NCBI RefSeq assembly: GCF_963576675.1
Contig: NC_088911.1
Coordinates: forward strand, 84,039,256-84,103,255
Direction of reading: 5' to 3'
Source: Euphorbia lathyris
Lineage: Eukaryota; Streptophyta; Magnoliopsida; Malpighiales; Euphorbiaceae
Length of the DNA: 64,000 nucleotides
Shown piece after piece: positions 32,526 to 44,184 of this stretch (position 1 is its first letter; each line of letters begins with the position of its first letter). A program made the position numbers and the translations under genes. The notes under the pieces were generated by a model, which saw only the letters and a list, made by a program, of their open reading frames with translations, did no database searches and was not told where the DNA came from.

Positions 32526-33796
32526 TTAGGTAGTGAAGAACTGTCCCTCTCCTTAGAGCGGGAATCTGCACAATCATGTTTTCTCCTGGATTTAGCCTTC
32601 TTCCTAGAGGTAATCCATTCGGTATTTACCTCAGGTATGCAATTGATATCAACCATTGGAGAAAAAATCTCCAGGGATCCATCAGAACCAGATATAGAAC
32701 TGTTATCTTCATCATTTTGCTCACCCCAACTTTTCTTTTCCTTCTCATGCCCTAAATTGTTCTTGTTAACCGATTGGTGCAGCATAAGTTGGAGAGGAGC
32801 TGCAATTTCGCCCTCCTCTACATCCATCTGTTCCTGAACAGCAGTTTGAGGATCCTCCTGAACCTTAGCATGCTCGGTGTTAGTTCGGTTCAACCCTTGC
32901 CCCTTTCCAGAAGTCCTCTGGGCCTATGGCTTAGGTTGTTCCTTGAGATTTCTCCTGCATTTAGTTGAGGTATGTCCAATTGAAGAACAAGTTCCATAAA
33001 GCACCGGCAAACGCTCATATTCAAGATAAACCCATTGCTTATGACGATCAGTGTCAACTCTAAGCTTTGATTGTATTTCACAAGAAAGATCAACATCAAC
33101 TAGCACCCTAGCATAATGCCCAAATTCTCCATTCACAGTGTTATGATCAAATCTAATTGGAACCCCAATCACTCGAGCAATACTGGCAATTATTCGAGTG
33201 TCCCAAAACTCCCAAGGCAAATTATATAACCTAACCCATACTTGTGCAGAAGTGGACTTATGAGTATCAGGATTGAATCCTGGAGTCCAATGAGTAAACC
33301 GAATAATTCCGGGCTTAAGAGAAATTGCACCCATTCCCCAAATAATTTGCAAAGCATTCTCATCAGGCATAATAATTTGATAAAAACCTTTACCCAAAGA
33401 TATAAGTTGCCAATCCATAGAACGTTTCCATACCTGGTTCAGACGTTGCTTCAATTCAGCGTGCTTCCAAGGGCTCTCGCCTTTGTTTAGCGTAATTCTC
33501 CCAATGATAGAATACTGAAATAGTTTCACCCGCTCCTCGTATATCGATTGCGGAATTTTGACGGCTCTGAACCCTCCTTCATCAGAAATCATAGGCAGAG
33601 TCGGAGCCGGAATAGCCGTAGGTAAAACCGTCTTCTGAACCACAGAAGCAAATGTCAGCGCCGGCAGAGGATTCGCCAGAACAGACGGGATAGAAGAAGA
33701 TCCAGGAACATATTTGGAGAAAGCACTCCGCTCAAACAGAAACGCAATGGATTCCAGTGCTGAAACAGCCGTCACAGATGGAGATACAGGCGGCAT
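32522..33796 (-). pseudogene. LINE copy B ORF1
   Basis: The first in-frame ATG is at 33796 (MPPVSPSV); the frame is open some way upstream. The DUF4283-type domain is at about 33480-33120 (RLNQVWKRSMDWQL, LPWEFWDTRIIASIARVIG), then a zinc knuckle remnant YGTCSSIGHTSTKC at about 32975 (first Cys position altered). An in-frame TAG at 32924-32926 interrupts it. The remaining C-terminus is acidic then basic (SRKKAKSRRKHD) and ends at a TGA that overlaps the ORF2 ATG (ATGA, 32525-32522). Confidence 0.8.
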
Positions 33797-34949
33797 AACG
33801 GTAGACCGGAGAACTGAGGCCGAGATGGGAGGCACGTCCACCAAATGAGTGAATCAATTAATTAAGAAAAAACTAGATGAGGCCGAGTTCAGATTTCCAC
33901 GCGCAGACCGTCAACCGGCGACGAGCAGCAGTAACCGACGACGAACAGCAGTAACCGGCAACGAGTAGATAACCGGCGGTGCAGAGGGGAGGCCACGAGA
34001 TGGGAGGCGCTGGCCAGAGATGGGAGGCGCTGGCCAAAGAAGACCGCGCGATGTTACGCGAACTCCATCGCCGCTAGGAGAGAGAAAGTGACGCTGCTCA
34101 TTATTTTTTGAAAAATCTGGTAGTGTTTAGGATAGAACAACTTTTTTCATGTTTGTTGAAATTATCTGTTAAGAGTAAATAATTTATTAGTTCTCGTCTT
34201 TTTACGTAACACACTATTAAGTCATTTTATTTTAAAAACACATAATAAGGTTTCTATCTTTTATCAATATTAACCATTTGGTCTTTTTGTCTGTTTTCTT
34301 TTAGATTTTTAACCGAACATATCTTAACTTTCAGGACAACCATAGTATAATACAAAATGACCATATTAATCTGATATTTTATGGTTGTCTGTTTATGCCA
34401 AATATAACGGTTAAAAGTCTAAAAAATTGACAGAATGACCAAAGAGTTAACAGTGACAAAGAATAAGGACTTTATAATGTGCTTTTCAAAATAGGAGGAC
34501 TAAACAGTGTGTTAGATAAAAAATAGAGGACCAATAAATTATTTACCCTATATATAAAAGGATAAAGTTGTCCAATTTAGTGTTTTATATTTTCTCGTAT
34601 TAAAGTTATCAAACAGATTGATAATATTCAGCACTTTAATATAAACCAAACAGTTTGACAGTTTAACATTTTCAGTTTTTATAATGTTCAACACTTAAAA
34701 TTCAGTACTTAATTTTTCAGCACTTAATTTTCAGTTTTATCAAACAGCACCTTATTGTTCCAATTTTCAACAGTGAAAATTATGATTTTTGGAGTATTAG
34801 ATTCAGAACAATATTGCGTTCTTCAAATTTCTAGGATATTGTAGAATAAGAAATTCTACAAATTAGCACAAGTAAAAGGAGCAACGTCAAATTCATCCTC
34901 TGACTTCGAAACCGAGGAACCGATACCAGTATCAACTCCAAAAATAGCT

Positions 34950-35690
34950 ATCAACTTCAGGTCTATTCCAAATTAGCAAAAGGAATTGATCCGGAGGATC
35001 TGGATGTACTAGCAAAGATTTACAATGCTGTTGCAGACTCAATTATTTCAAGAACCACGAACACCACCATGACAAAACAAGCTTGGAAAATATTGAGACA
35101 TAAATTTCAAGGGGCTGCCAGAATTTGTAGCATAAAATTACAAACTCTTCGGAAAGGTTTTGAGAACCTTAAAATGAAATATGACTAATGTATCAAAATC
35201 TACTTGTCAATAGTTCATGAAGTTGTGAATCAACTTTGAGCATATGGAGAAGATATTACTGATCAAAGAGTTATCCAAAAACTCTTTATTACACTGACTG
35301 AAAAATTTGATTCAGTCGTCAACGTTATAGAATCCAATGATCTTTCCAAGACATTAGTCACTGAAGTACTTGGCACTCTACAAGCTCATGAAGGAAGAAT
35401 TTCCAAACAAGCAGGAACTCATTCAGATGGAGCTTTGTAGTCCGGGCATAAAAAGAAATATTCTTCCTTCAGACCAAACAATAAAAATGGAGGAAAATGG
35501 GGCCAAACTTCGAGAAATACTTGGAGATTCAATGATGGAGACAATAAGAGAAAAATTCCTCCTTGTGGCATATCTCAACTGACAACCCACTTAGAGAAAA
35601 ATTATTGGAAGAAAGGAAAACTAAAATACAATTATTGTAAAAAAACTCAGTCACACCAAAAATGACTATAAATCCAAGCTACGACAGCAA
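34950..35690 (+). pseudogene. Ty1/copia gag relic (UBN2 type)
   Basis: Reading through stops gives DPEDLDVLAKIYNAVADSII from 34988, KQAWKILRHKF, and YGEDITDQRVIQKLFITL, which is the copia gag UBN2 core. A weak trace of the zinc-knuckle region (YNYCKK near 35625) follows. There are TGA/TAA stops near 35187 and 35238 and a frame change near 35370-35430. No LTRs or pol accompany it. It is an old fragment upstream of the mannosyltransferase gene. Confidence 0.72.
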
Positions 35691-35749
35691 GCTACAGCCA
35701 GTTAGGAGAGTCAAGATGAAGAAACCACTTGTCTACCACAGACAATTCC

Positions 35750-35856
35750 TTTGTTTTACGGAAAGCGATCAAATTTAAAAAAAGAATCAAACATCCCAAG
35801 TTCTTTTATTTTATAGAAAGCGATTAAATTTGAAGAAAAAATCAAACATCCAATTG
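35750..35856. repeat. Two tandem 60-bp units
   Basis: TTTGTTTTACGGAAAGCGAT...AATCAAACATCC is repeated as TTTATTTTATAGAAAGCGAT...AATCAAACATCC. Origin unknown. Confidence 0.65.
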
Positions 35857-36359
35857 CGAAGAGATTTTATATGGAGTTTAAATATGCTATACTCCAATAA
35901 AAGAAGGGACAGTTACATGATAATCACAAATAGATTCAATATTTACAAGTCTCTTATGCTGGTAAAAAAATTCAAACAATGTCAAATAAACAGTTTTTAT
36001 ATGAATAGACACGTTCTTGTAAAAAACGGATGAAATAGTTGTTTGATAAAATAATAATTAAAAATGTAAATTTCTAATATTTTAAATTAAAAATATCATG
36101 GATGATAAAAGCCAAGATGATGGTTAATTGTAAAAAGAAATTCAAATATGATTCTCTTTGTAATTGAGATTAGGGCTAAATTTGTGTACGTTAACCCTTA
36201 TTTTTGTGTTTATAAAAAAAAACCGTTTTTTGTTTAATTTAATTTTTTCTTTGATTTCTTCAAAAAAAAAAAAAAAATTCTTTGATATATCTATAACCGC
36301 AAATTTAGAAGAACTCGAAATTGCAAAACTCACCGTTTTGCATATGGTATAAGAACCCA

Positions 36360-36611
36360 TTTTTCAGACCATTCCACCCGATCAAATCTTCTTCTTCACT
36401 ATCAATTCTCTTGTTGCCCTCAAGTTTCAAGTCTTCTTCATTATTCAGTCCAGTCTCTTCTTTCTCTTCGGCTTCAACCTCGCATCGGGCAGAGACTGAA
36501 AGTCCTCAGCGTCAGACCAGCTCCACGATCCCTTGTGTCGACCAGATCTTCTTTGAGCACTGCACTCCTCGTCTGGATTCGGGCTTTGTTGTTCCATTGA
36601 TTTGAGTTCAG
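36360..36611 (+). other. Probable 5' UTR exon of the mannosyltransferase gene
   Basis: This is a CT-rich stretch typical of plant leaders, ending TTTGAGTTCAG before GTTATT. The coding exon is preceded by an acceptor, TTGTAG, at 37615. A leader intron of about 1.0 kb (36612-37615) is inferred. The transcription start is not determined. The short frames here (MQNSPF...) are not believed to be coding. Confidence 0.45.
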
Positions 36612-37623
36612 GTTATTTAATTTAACCAATTGATTGCATTAATAATTTAGAATGTCTTCAATTGGTATTTATACAATATGAGGACTGAGTTACAGAATTG
36701 GTCGGGTAATTGCTTAGTAAATAAGAGACAAGAAACGCAGATAGGTGATTGCTGAGCATTGAAGAAATGTTTTAAATGGATGTATCTATATAGGAATTTT
36801 GTAACTGTGAGAGCTTATTTCTAAGAAACATAGTCGATTCAGTTACTTTTATGTAGAGGCATCATATTAAGTCCCAGTGTTGTAAGGACAATGAGACTGA
36901 CATTCTGAGACAAGAGATAACTCTAGGTTTCCTTAAGGGTTTTTGACAATCCTGTCGTGTTTTTGGGTACTAAAGATATGTTTTCTCGATACCATGATAT
37001 TGGAGTTACAAGTCCCTGGTTGCTTGACTAACTCCGTTAATTGTGCAGTCCTGATGTATTCCAGTCTTAAGTTGCTTAATTTTGTAGAATGGATGTTCCC
37101 TCCAACTTTTTTAACTTATCCTTTAAATATGTTTCCTTCTTGTTAATAACTATCCATGTTATTAAGTATGGACTGATGGTTCGACTCTGGTTGAAACTTT
37201 GGCTCCTGATCCTCTGCATTGACAATTTATTTCAACAGGTCCAGTCTAAAAACCATGATTTCAAGTAAATACTATGTTCACAAGCTAACGAATTGTACAT
37301 TCGTAATAATTCTGCATATATTACTTATTAGAATTCTAAATTTGAAAATCCACTTACGAATGATAAATTGATGCTCTGCTGGTGGGACCACAAGTACAGG
37401 AAAAAATTGAAAAAGGGAGGGACTTCAGTGGAGAAAATAAGGAACGCAGGAAGAGTGAAACTGGGTCCAAGCCTGACGTAGTGTTATCAGCTACTTTGTC
37501 TTATCAATGTTTTGTTGCTTTAAGGTAGTTTTTATTGATTGCTCGATGATGATATGATTTGCTTTCTTTGAAATTTGCTCAATTTCAGTAATTTATTAAT
37601 TTCTGTGTATTGTAGGGCAAAGA

Positions 37624-40600
37624 ATGAGGCAAAGACAAAATTCAGTTATATCACCATCCTCTAAACCTGCATCTCGAAGGCCTGATTTCAACAGCCAAGG
37701 AGAAAGAGATGGAGAAGAAGAAAAGAAATCCCACACATCTAATTTCTTTTCCTCAACAAGGAATATTTTTGCGTTCTGTCTGGCATTTAGAATAGCAAAC
37801 TCTCTGCTGATACAGACTTATTTTAATCCAGATGAGCATTGGCAAGCCCTTGAGGTTGCTCATCAGATTGTGTTTGGGTGTGTATTTGAACTCCTTATTT
37901 TATTTGGATTAAATACTAAGATTTTGGTAGTTATGTGAAGTAGTGGAAGCACTTTAATGTTGGTAATTAAATTTTGAAGAACAAAAGGGCATTTTGGACT
38001 TTGGAGAAATGTTTCTCTGGTGTGGAAGAAAGGGATCTAGCATACATAAACCTGGAGTGTACAATGTACAGGATGACATTTCTTGTCCTTTCATATTATC
38101 AAGTTTCTGTCATTACTTTTATTTTGGAATCAGTGTAAATATTATGAAGTGGTACCTAAGGTGTGTCTAAAATGGCAGGTATGGCCACTTGACATGGGAA
38201 TGGAAGAAAGGGATTCGCAGCTATTTGCATCCCATGGTGTTTGCTTCGCTGTTCAAAATTCTTGCATTGTTAGGCCTTGATACTCCATGGTTTATGGTAA
38301 AGCAAGCTTTGTACTTACTGTTTTACTTTATGCATGAGATTGCTTGCAAACTTCGGCCTATCATTTTCTTTTTTTTTCAACTACGCGCTTAACATAATAT
38401 ACCATTTCATTTTTTTCAAGCTCATTTTGTGGAGATAATCATGTGGTTAAATGTGTACTATTATTAATATTCCTGTGGCTATTTGTACAAACTCATTTAT
38501 ACAACTGGCATCTGCTGGATAAACTTGTCATCTGGAGCCACAAAACTTGTTCGTTTCATGTTCTATAAAATTTGCACATATTGAGATTGGAAATTTGACA
38601 TGTTTGATATATTTGGTCAAATTTTCTTAGGTAGACCACTTGTTTCTTTTGCACGTATGCCAAACTCTATTGAGGCGTAATCCAGTGAGTTGAATCCTGG
38701 TATTGTTTGTGTGGAGTAAAATATGACGAGGTTGTGTTATACGGGATTGAAAATCTTTTATGATGCCTGCACACAATTTACAGTTTGCTGCTCTTATTAA
38801 AGCATGTCTATTGTCCTTCTTATTACTCATAAGTTTGACTGAAAAACATAGGCACCACAAATTTATTGGATAGTATTCAAATAATTGCTTTGATTTGCAT
38901 AATTCATTTTCTTCAGAATGAATTGGCTAATACTAATTGCTTTTCATTAAATAGTCAAAGGTATATATACTTCAATGCTTCTTAAGGTGTATGGAATAGC
39001 TATGTTTTTCTTTTCTTTTTTCTGTTGTTTGAAGGTGTACTTCATGCTTTTGCAGGCCAAGACCCCGCGACTGCTGCAAGCTCTGTTTTCTTCTGTGGGT
39101 GATTTGTACTTGTACAAACTTTCTTATGTTCTCTTTGATTGTTCTGTGGCAAAGTGGGCAGTATCCTTCCTACTATTCACTCTCTATTACAGAAATGAAA
39201 AAACACAGAGATCCAACCATAGCTGTTTTATATTTATCTTCCATTTCCAACTTTAGATTGTGCACTTAACAATATTACAGCTCTTCTCTCAATTGACAAA
39301 CTGGTTCATGTTTTTCTGCTTTAATCGTACATTGTCAAATAGCTTGGAAACTGTTCTTACTCTGATGGGGTTGTACTATTGGCCCTCTATGAGAGAGTCT
39401 CCTGGTAAGATGCCACCTGTTTCAAGAAAGTGGGGTTTGGTTATAGCAGCATTAGCTTGTGCAATTCGACCTACAAGTGCTATTATCTGGGTTTATGTTG
39501 GTCTTCTTGAGCTGTTACTCACACATGATAGAATGAAATTCATCTTTCTGGAGGTGGTTCCCATTGGGTATGTGTTTATGCTTCTCTCAACTTTAATGTC
39601 TCAATGCATGTTGCTTGTGATAAATGCTTATTCGTATGTGCTTCAGATTGTTTGTATATCTATGATCGGTTTTCCTTGCCTTAATGTAGAAACATCATTC
39701 TGAAATGCTTCATTAACTTTATAGTATCACCAGCCACTTGTAAATTTTTGTGAAATGAAGCACAAGTGATGATGAAGTTAACTTTACCAATTCTAACATT
39801 CAGGATAAACATGGTTGAGTTGCAGTAAATTAGACAGTTTCATTTTAGGTGCTGTGACGAGGAAACGGCTCTGGAAAAGTTGATTCGCCTGTCTACAATG
39901 GATAACCATGAACCAAAGTGGCCTTTTGAAAGAGTTATATGCATTGACGGTCAATCAACTTTGCCTAATGAATATGGTCATGAACTTCCATTTGTGCCAA
40001 TAGAATAACTGAAATTTATCTTTGTTTTAATAAAGTCATTTTGACAATTTTTTGCCAATTTCAGTGCCGGAATATTGACTGGGATGGCTTACAATAAAAA
40101 TATAATGTCACGGTTTAAGGTTAAAAATCTAATACAATATACAATCTTTTGTTGATTTAGAAGTTCGTGGATGCAGCATGACTTTGCTTTTGACACGTAG
40201 TGCTGACATGGTGGTTTGTTTGAGTCATAAACTATCTAGGTTAGCATTCCGGCATTGAAATGCCGAAAAAAATTTGCCTAAGTGACTCTATTGAAACAAA
40301 AATAGAACTTCAATTATTTTATGGGCACAAATCAAATTTATAGTGAACCAATTGAAACATTAGACAAACTTCCTTGTGATTAACTTACATATCATGAAAT
40401 TCAATGTTTGAATTGACATCAAGCATCTCGAAAATCTACCCAAACTCGAAAAAATGCTCTTCACTGGTGATTTACGGCCACTATACATTTTTTTTGTTAA
40501 CAGTTAGTATGTAGAGATAGAATTTTCTGATTTCTTAATGCATAGCCTCCATGTTCTTTCATTCTCCTTATTTGTTTATACTGCCTACCATTTATTTCAC

Positions 40601-42835
40601 CTTTAACAATGAATATGTCTTGTATCTCAAAGGAATATCTTGGTGTTATGTTTGAGAAATATTATTTTCGTAGCAGCCAACATCTGTGAATTTAAAGCCT
40701 TAAATCAGCTGTTCCACCCAAAATTGATGAACAACAAGATTATTTTCTATACTCCCTTTCCAATAACTCCAGCAGTAGCTTCATAAGAAAAACAACCCAT
40801 GAGTTGTACTGTTTATATTTGATGCAGGACTATCTCTCTCTCCTAAGCAGTAAGGAGTAGTTCCTGGTAGAAAACGAGTTCAGTTAGTTTCTCAATATTT
40901 ATCAGAGTAAATGGAAAGTTGGTTAATGCTATTTAATATGTTTGCTCACCAATTAGTAACACCGAGCAAAAGTTAGCCTTCTGCTTTGTTATCTTAATCA
41001 TGCCAAATGCTTACAGATATAATACGTAACAAATCTCAATGAGTAATGTAGACTTGATTGAAAAATTATTTGCCAAATGTATTAAGAAAAATGTGATTTT
41101 ACTAGGCAAGTGTTTGGACAATAGGAGTTTTGACTTTGGGACGCCATTCCCTTGTAATGGATGAAAACTTCAAAAGATTAATGATTAATCCTGCTGCATC
41201 AGCATGACTGGATAAATATTTCATTAAGATGCAGTTAGAGCTTGTCATATATTATGAAAATAATGAGAAGCATTCATGAAAGTCTTTTTGTTTACTATTA
41301 TCAGTATTGTTCTTGACATTATTATTATTTTAGATAATTGTGTTTGTTTATGGTTAGTTTTTCTTATAGTCTGTTTATGGTGTCAGGGCTTTGGTGCTTG
41401 GTCTCTCTTGTTTGTTGGATTATATGATGTACGGGTCGTGGATCTTAGTGCCACTTAATTTCCTTAAGTTCAATTTTCTTTCCTCTGGTGGAGATTATTA
41501 TGGAACTCACAAGTGGCACTGGTACTTCTCTCAGGGATTTACTATCATGATCTTCACTTTCTTACCATTTTCATTAGCTGGCAGCATCAAATCTGAACGT
41601 TGGAAGCTTTCTGGTCTTATTGCATGGGTTTTAGTTCTTTATAGTATATTGGGTCACAAGGAATTCAGGTAGTCTACAGGCATTTTCTTTTCAGAAAGTT
41701 TGTAATGCATCAATAACTCATCAGCTTGAGTTCTTAAATGTAACTCGTCTCTAATTCTACCATGAGCTGTAGGTTTGTCTTGCCTGTGCTGCCAATAGCT
41801 TTGATACTCTCTGGATATGCATTAGCTATGATGGCAAGACTTGGTTCTCCAGATGTCAACAGGAAAGCTTCTTCAAACAATCTTACTAAATGGCCTCCAA
41901 AATTGCGATTCGCTGTCATCTTCTTGCTAGCTACAAATATTCCAATGGCGTTATATATGAGTTTGGTTCATCAGGTAAACAAGATATCTTGCCTTTTAGT
42001 ATAAATGGCTTGTTTTGCTTTCATGTGGGATTTCAGAATTGGGAAACTCTTAGAACTGTTCTAATCTACTTATCCCTTTTTTTTTTCTTTTTATCTGCAA
42101 AAGGTAGTGCAATTAAAATGAGTAAAAAGTTCTAGTTATCTAAAGTCTAGTTCGAGAAATAGCCGGAGGTGGAAGGGGAGTGGGGAGAGCAACCCATAGG
42201 TAGAAAAATTATCTTACTGTTTGCTTTATTGATACTTTCAATTTCAAACATCCGGACAGAGGGGAACAGAGGACGTGATGATCTATCTATCCAAAGAAGC
42301 ACACAATGAGAAAGTAAAAAGTATCCTATTCCTGATGCCTTGCCATGCCACACCTTACTACTCCACTCTCCATCGTCATCTTCCCATGCGTTTTCTGGAT
42401 TGCTCACCAAGGTTTGAGATTTTTCGATTAGTGCAGGAGTTACTTCTTTCAATGCTTGCTTTTAATGTGTTGTTCAAAATTTTCATTTTCTTTATCTCAT
42501 ATCTGATCCTCAGTGAAGAGAAAGGAATTCTTGATGAGTCGGATCGTTTCATGATGGATCCTGTTAGTTTTACTTCAGAATTGGCGAAAACCTGGTCTCG
42601 TCCAAGTCATGTTGTATTATTTGATTCAGAGGAGAGAGTGTTAAAAGATCTTTTGATCTCATATTCTTTCAGAGAGGTAAATTCATATCTTCTAGATTAT
42701 CTGGGTAGTTTTGATTTTGATCATATGCATTCTCTTATTTTAATGTAATGGCAGATAAAGAGGTTTTTCCATGCGCACTTCAAGGTGGACCGTGATCTTC
42801 AAGCATCAGTCGTGGTATATGCTTATACCGATTAG
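37624..42835 (+). CDS. APTG1: GPI mannosyltransferase III, PIG-B/GPI10 type (GT22), nine coding exons
   Basis: Exons are 37624-37877, 38179-38296, 39056-39160, 39281-39567, 41387-41668, 41773-41974, 42260-42411, 42514-42676 and 42755-42835. All introns are GT-AG and phases join, giving 547 residues. After a polar N-terminus comes an ER multi-pass GT-C enzyme with the loop motif [14 protein letters not shown] (DEHWQ at 70-74), then [69 protein letters not shown], and [17 protein letters not shown]. These match Alg9-like mannosyltransferases; PIG-B adds the third mannose of the GPI anchor, and its Arabidopsis homologue is APTG1, needed for pollen-tube guidance and embryo development (established). 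Ends ...VVVYAYTD. No break seen; intron 4 is long (1.8 kb) with repeats. Confidence 0.92.
39849..40006 (+). other. Orphan 52-codon open frame in intron 4
   Basis: It begins right after an acceptor-like TTTCATTTTAG and reads [20 protein letters not shown], then [19 protein letters not shown] and [13 protein letters not shown] before TAA. It has exon-like composition and codon use in an AT-rich intron. It does not belong to PIG-B, whose exons 4 and 5 join cleanly without it. The source gene was not recognised. Confidence 0.35.
40054..40262. mobile_element. Possible small MITE in intron 4
   Basis: AATTTCAGTGCCGGAAT at 40054 and ATTCCGGCATTGAAATG at about 40246 are inverted. No duplication was established. 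Confidence 0.35.
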
Positions 42836-43669
42836 ATTCAAAAAAAAATTTGGAAGAATTCTTAATATCTTTGATCTTTCTGGTGTGGTGTGTTTTAGCT
42901 CCTATTGTTTTTGAAAACATTAGGCATTGGGTTGGTTTGCTCTCTGCCTCAGAATTTTGCAGTTTACATAGCTAATATTTTGTAGTTCATAGCCATTATT
43001 GCAGTTCAAATTAGATAGCTGGTGCCTGATTTACATTGATTAGCTCCAAACGTTTTAATTTATATTATACCACTTCTATAATTGTTACTTAATTACAATA
43101 AAACTAGCTGTTGACCAACCATTAAATAATTTTTATACATGTATGCATATATGAAATATGGTTGTTTCCATATTAAAATATTTTGTTGTATTTTTGTGTA
43201 AAATGTTTTCAGTCTTAATTCATTTCAATTATTTGTTGTGTTAATTTTTTTTAAATAGTTCATATTATTTACCAGATAAAAATACAACCACCTATCCCGA
43301 AATGGAATTCTGGTCCTATTATTTGATCTTTTATTTATATTTGGACTTGTGGCAATTAAAATAAACCCTTTTAATTCAGTTACCACTGATTTCCATCAGG
43401 GGAAAAAACTATCTGCAGAGATCAAAAACACAATCTCCACTGTTTTCCATGACGGCTATTCTCTGTCCAATCCTGCCGCCGATCTCCACCGTTCTCTGTC
43501 TAGGTTGTTAGTTCATCAGTGTCGAACAAAAGGAGATTATATTCATACTGAGAAATCTAATGTATTAAGTGGTAATAAAAATAATGTCACGCTGATGACA
43601 TTATTATTAGGTGAAAATTTAAATACTAAAGCTTAAATTCTAAAATTACAAATTCTCTAAACCCTAACA
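42836..43669. other. 3' flank of the mannosyltransferase gene
   Basis: It must contain the poly(A) region; AATAAA-like signals are many. I see no gene. The segment 43349-43636 is open in one frame but matches nothing I know. Confidence 0.4.
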
Positions 43670-44184
43670 GGGTGTTTGTTAGAAGGGAGATAGAAGGTGG
43701 GATAGAGATAAAAAAAACACGAGATGAGTTATCCCGTGTTTGTTTGAGAGATAGAAGAGTGAGACAGATGGGGGATAAGCCTCTTATCGGGTAAATTACA
43801 TACATGGCCACTGAACTTTATCTATTTTCACATTATGGCCACTGAACTTCATTTCTTCCCGGTATGCCACTGAACTTTACACTTTTTAACACCGGTGGCC
43901 ACTCAATTTTAACTACTCAAAATGACCGTTAACGATCGTTAATGACCTCAAAATGAAAATATTCAAGAATTAAAGTTGTTCAGAACGACATTTACCATGA
44001 AATCATATTTTTTATTTTCAAAAATCACATTTTTTGGAGCTTTCTCTTTCTAAAAATTCACTTTCTCTCTCCTAACAAAACAACACCCAAATGACCTCAA
44101 AACGAAAATTTTCAAGAATTAAAGTTCCTTAAAGTATCATTAACGTTTTGGATTTTTTTATTTTTAGCCGTCAACGGTCGTTTT

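Larger units (their letters stand above)
28303..34169 (-). mobile_element. L1-type LINE, full length but inactive (copy B)
   Basis: About 5.87 kb between perfect 12-bp copies of TAAGAGTAAATA (28291-28302 and 34170-34181). A short A tail is seen as TTTTTT at 28303. The 5' UTR (33845-34100) is GC-rich with near-repeats of GGAGGCGCTGGCCA and of ACGA(G/A)CAGCAGTAACCGG. It carries ORF1 and ORF2. It is a different family from copy A but has the same layout. Confidence 0.88.
28294..34548. mobile_element. Mutator-like MITE (376 bp) with LINE copy B inserted 9 bp from its end
   Basis: The nearly complete MITE is 34173-34548. Ends GAGTAAATAATTTATTAG and AAATTATTTACCC are inverted repeats, with similarity continuing over about 150 bp inward (AACACACT, TTATAAAGTCCTTATTC). 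Flanks TATATATAA (28285-28293 and 34549-34557) form a perfect 9-bp duplication once the LINE is removed. The first nine bases of the MITE are therefore at 28294-28302, cut off by the LINE. Confidence 0.82.
27910..34754. mobile_element. hAT-like MITE arms enclosing a nested insertion
   Basis: The left end TTAGGCCTTGTTTGATAACT (27909 on) and the right end TTATCAAACAGCACCTTA (to about 34754) are imperfect inverted repeats, with AGCACTTAA/TTAAGTGCT-like motifs repeated inward on both sides. Between the arms lie a (TA)n run, a Mutator-like MITE and a full LINE. A clean 8-bp duplication was not found, so the two arms could also belong to two separate MITE copies. Confidence 0.5.

Noticed and set aside
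27910..34754. Firm 8-bp target duplication for the hAT-like arms
   Set aside because: Flanks CTCACACT and TTGTTCCA do not match, so the two arms may not belong to one element.
43349..43636. 95-codon frame after the mannosyltransferase gene
   Set aside because: No recognisable domain, no promoter or splice context; AT-rich codons.
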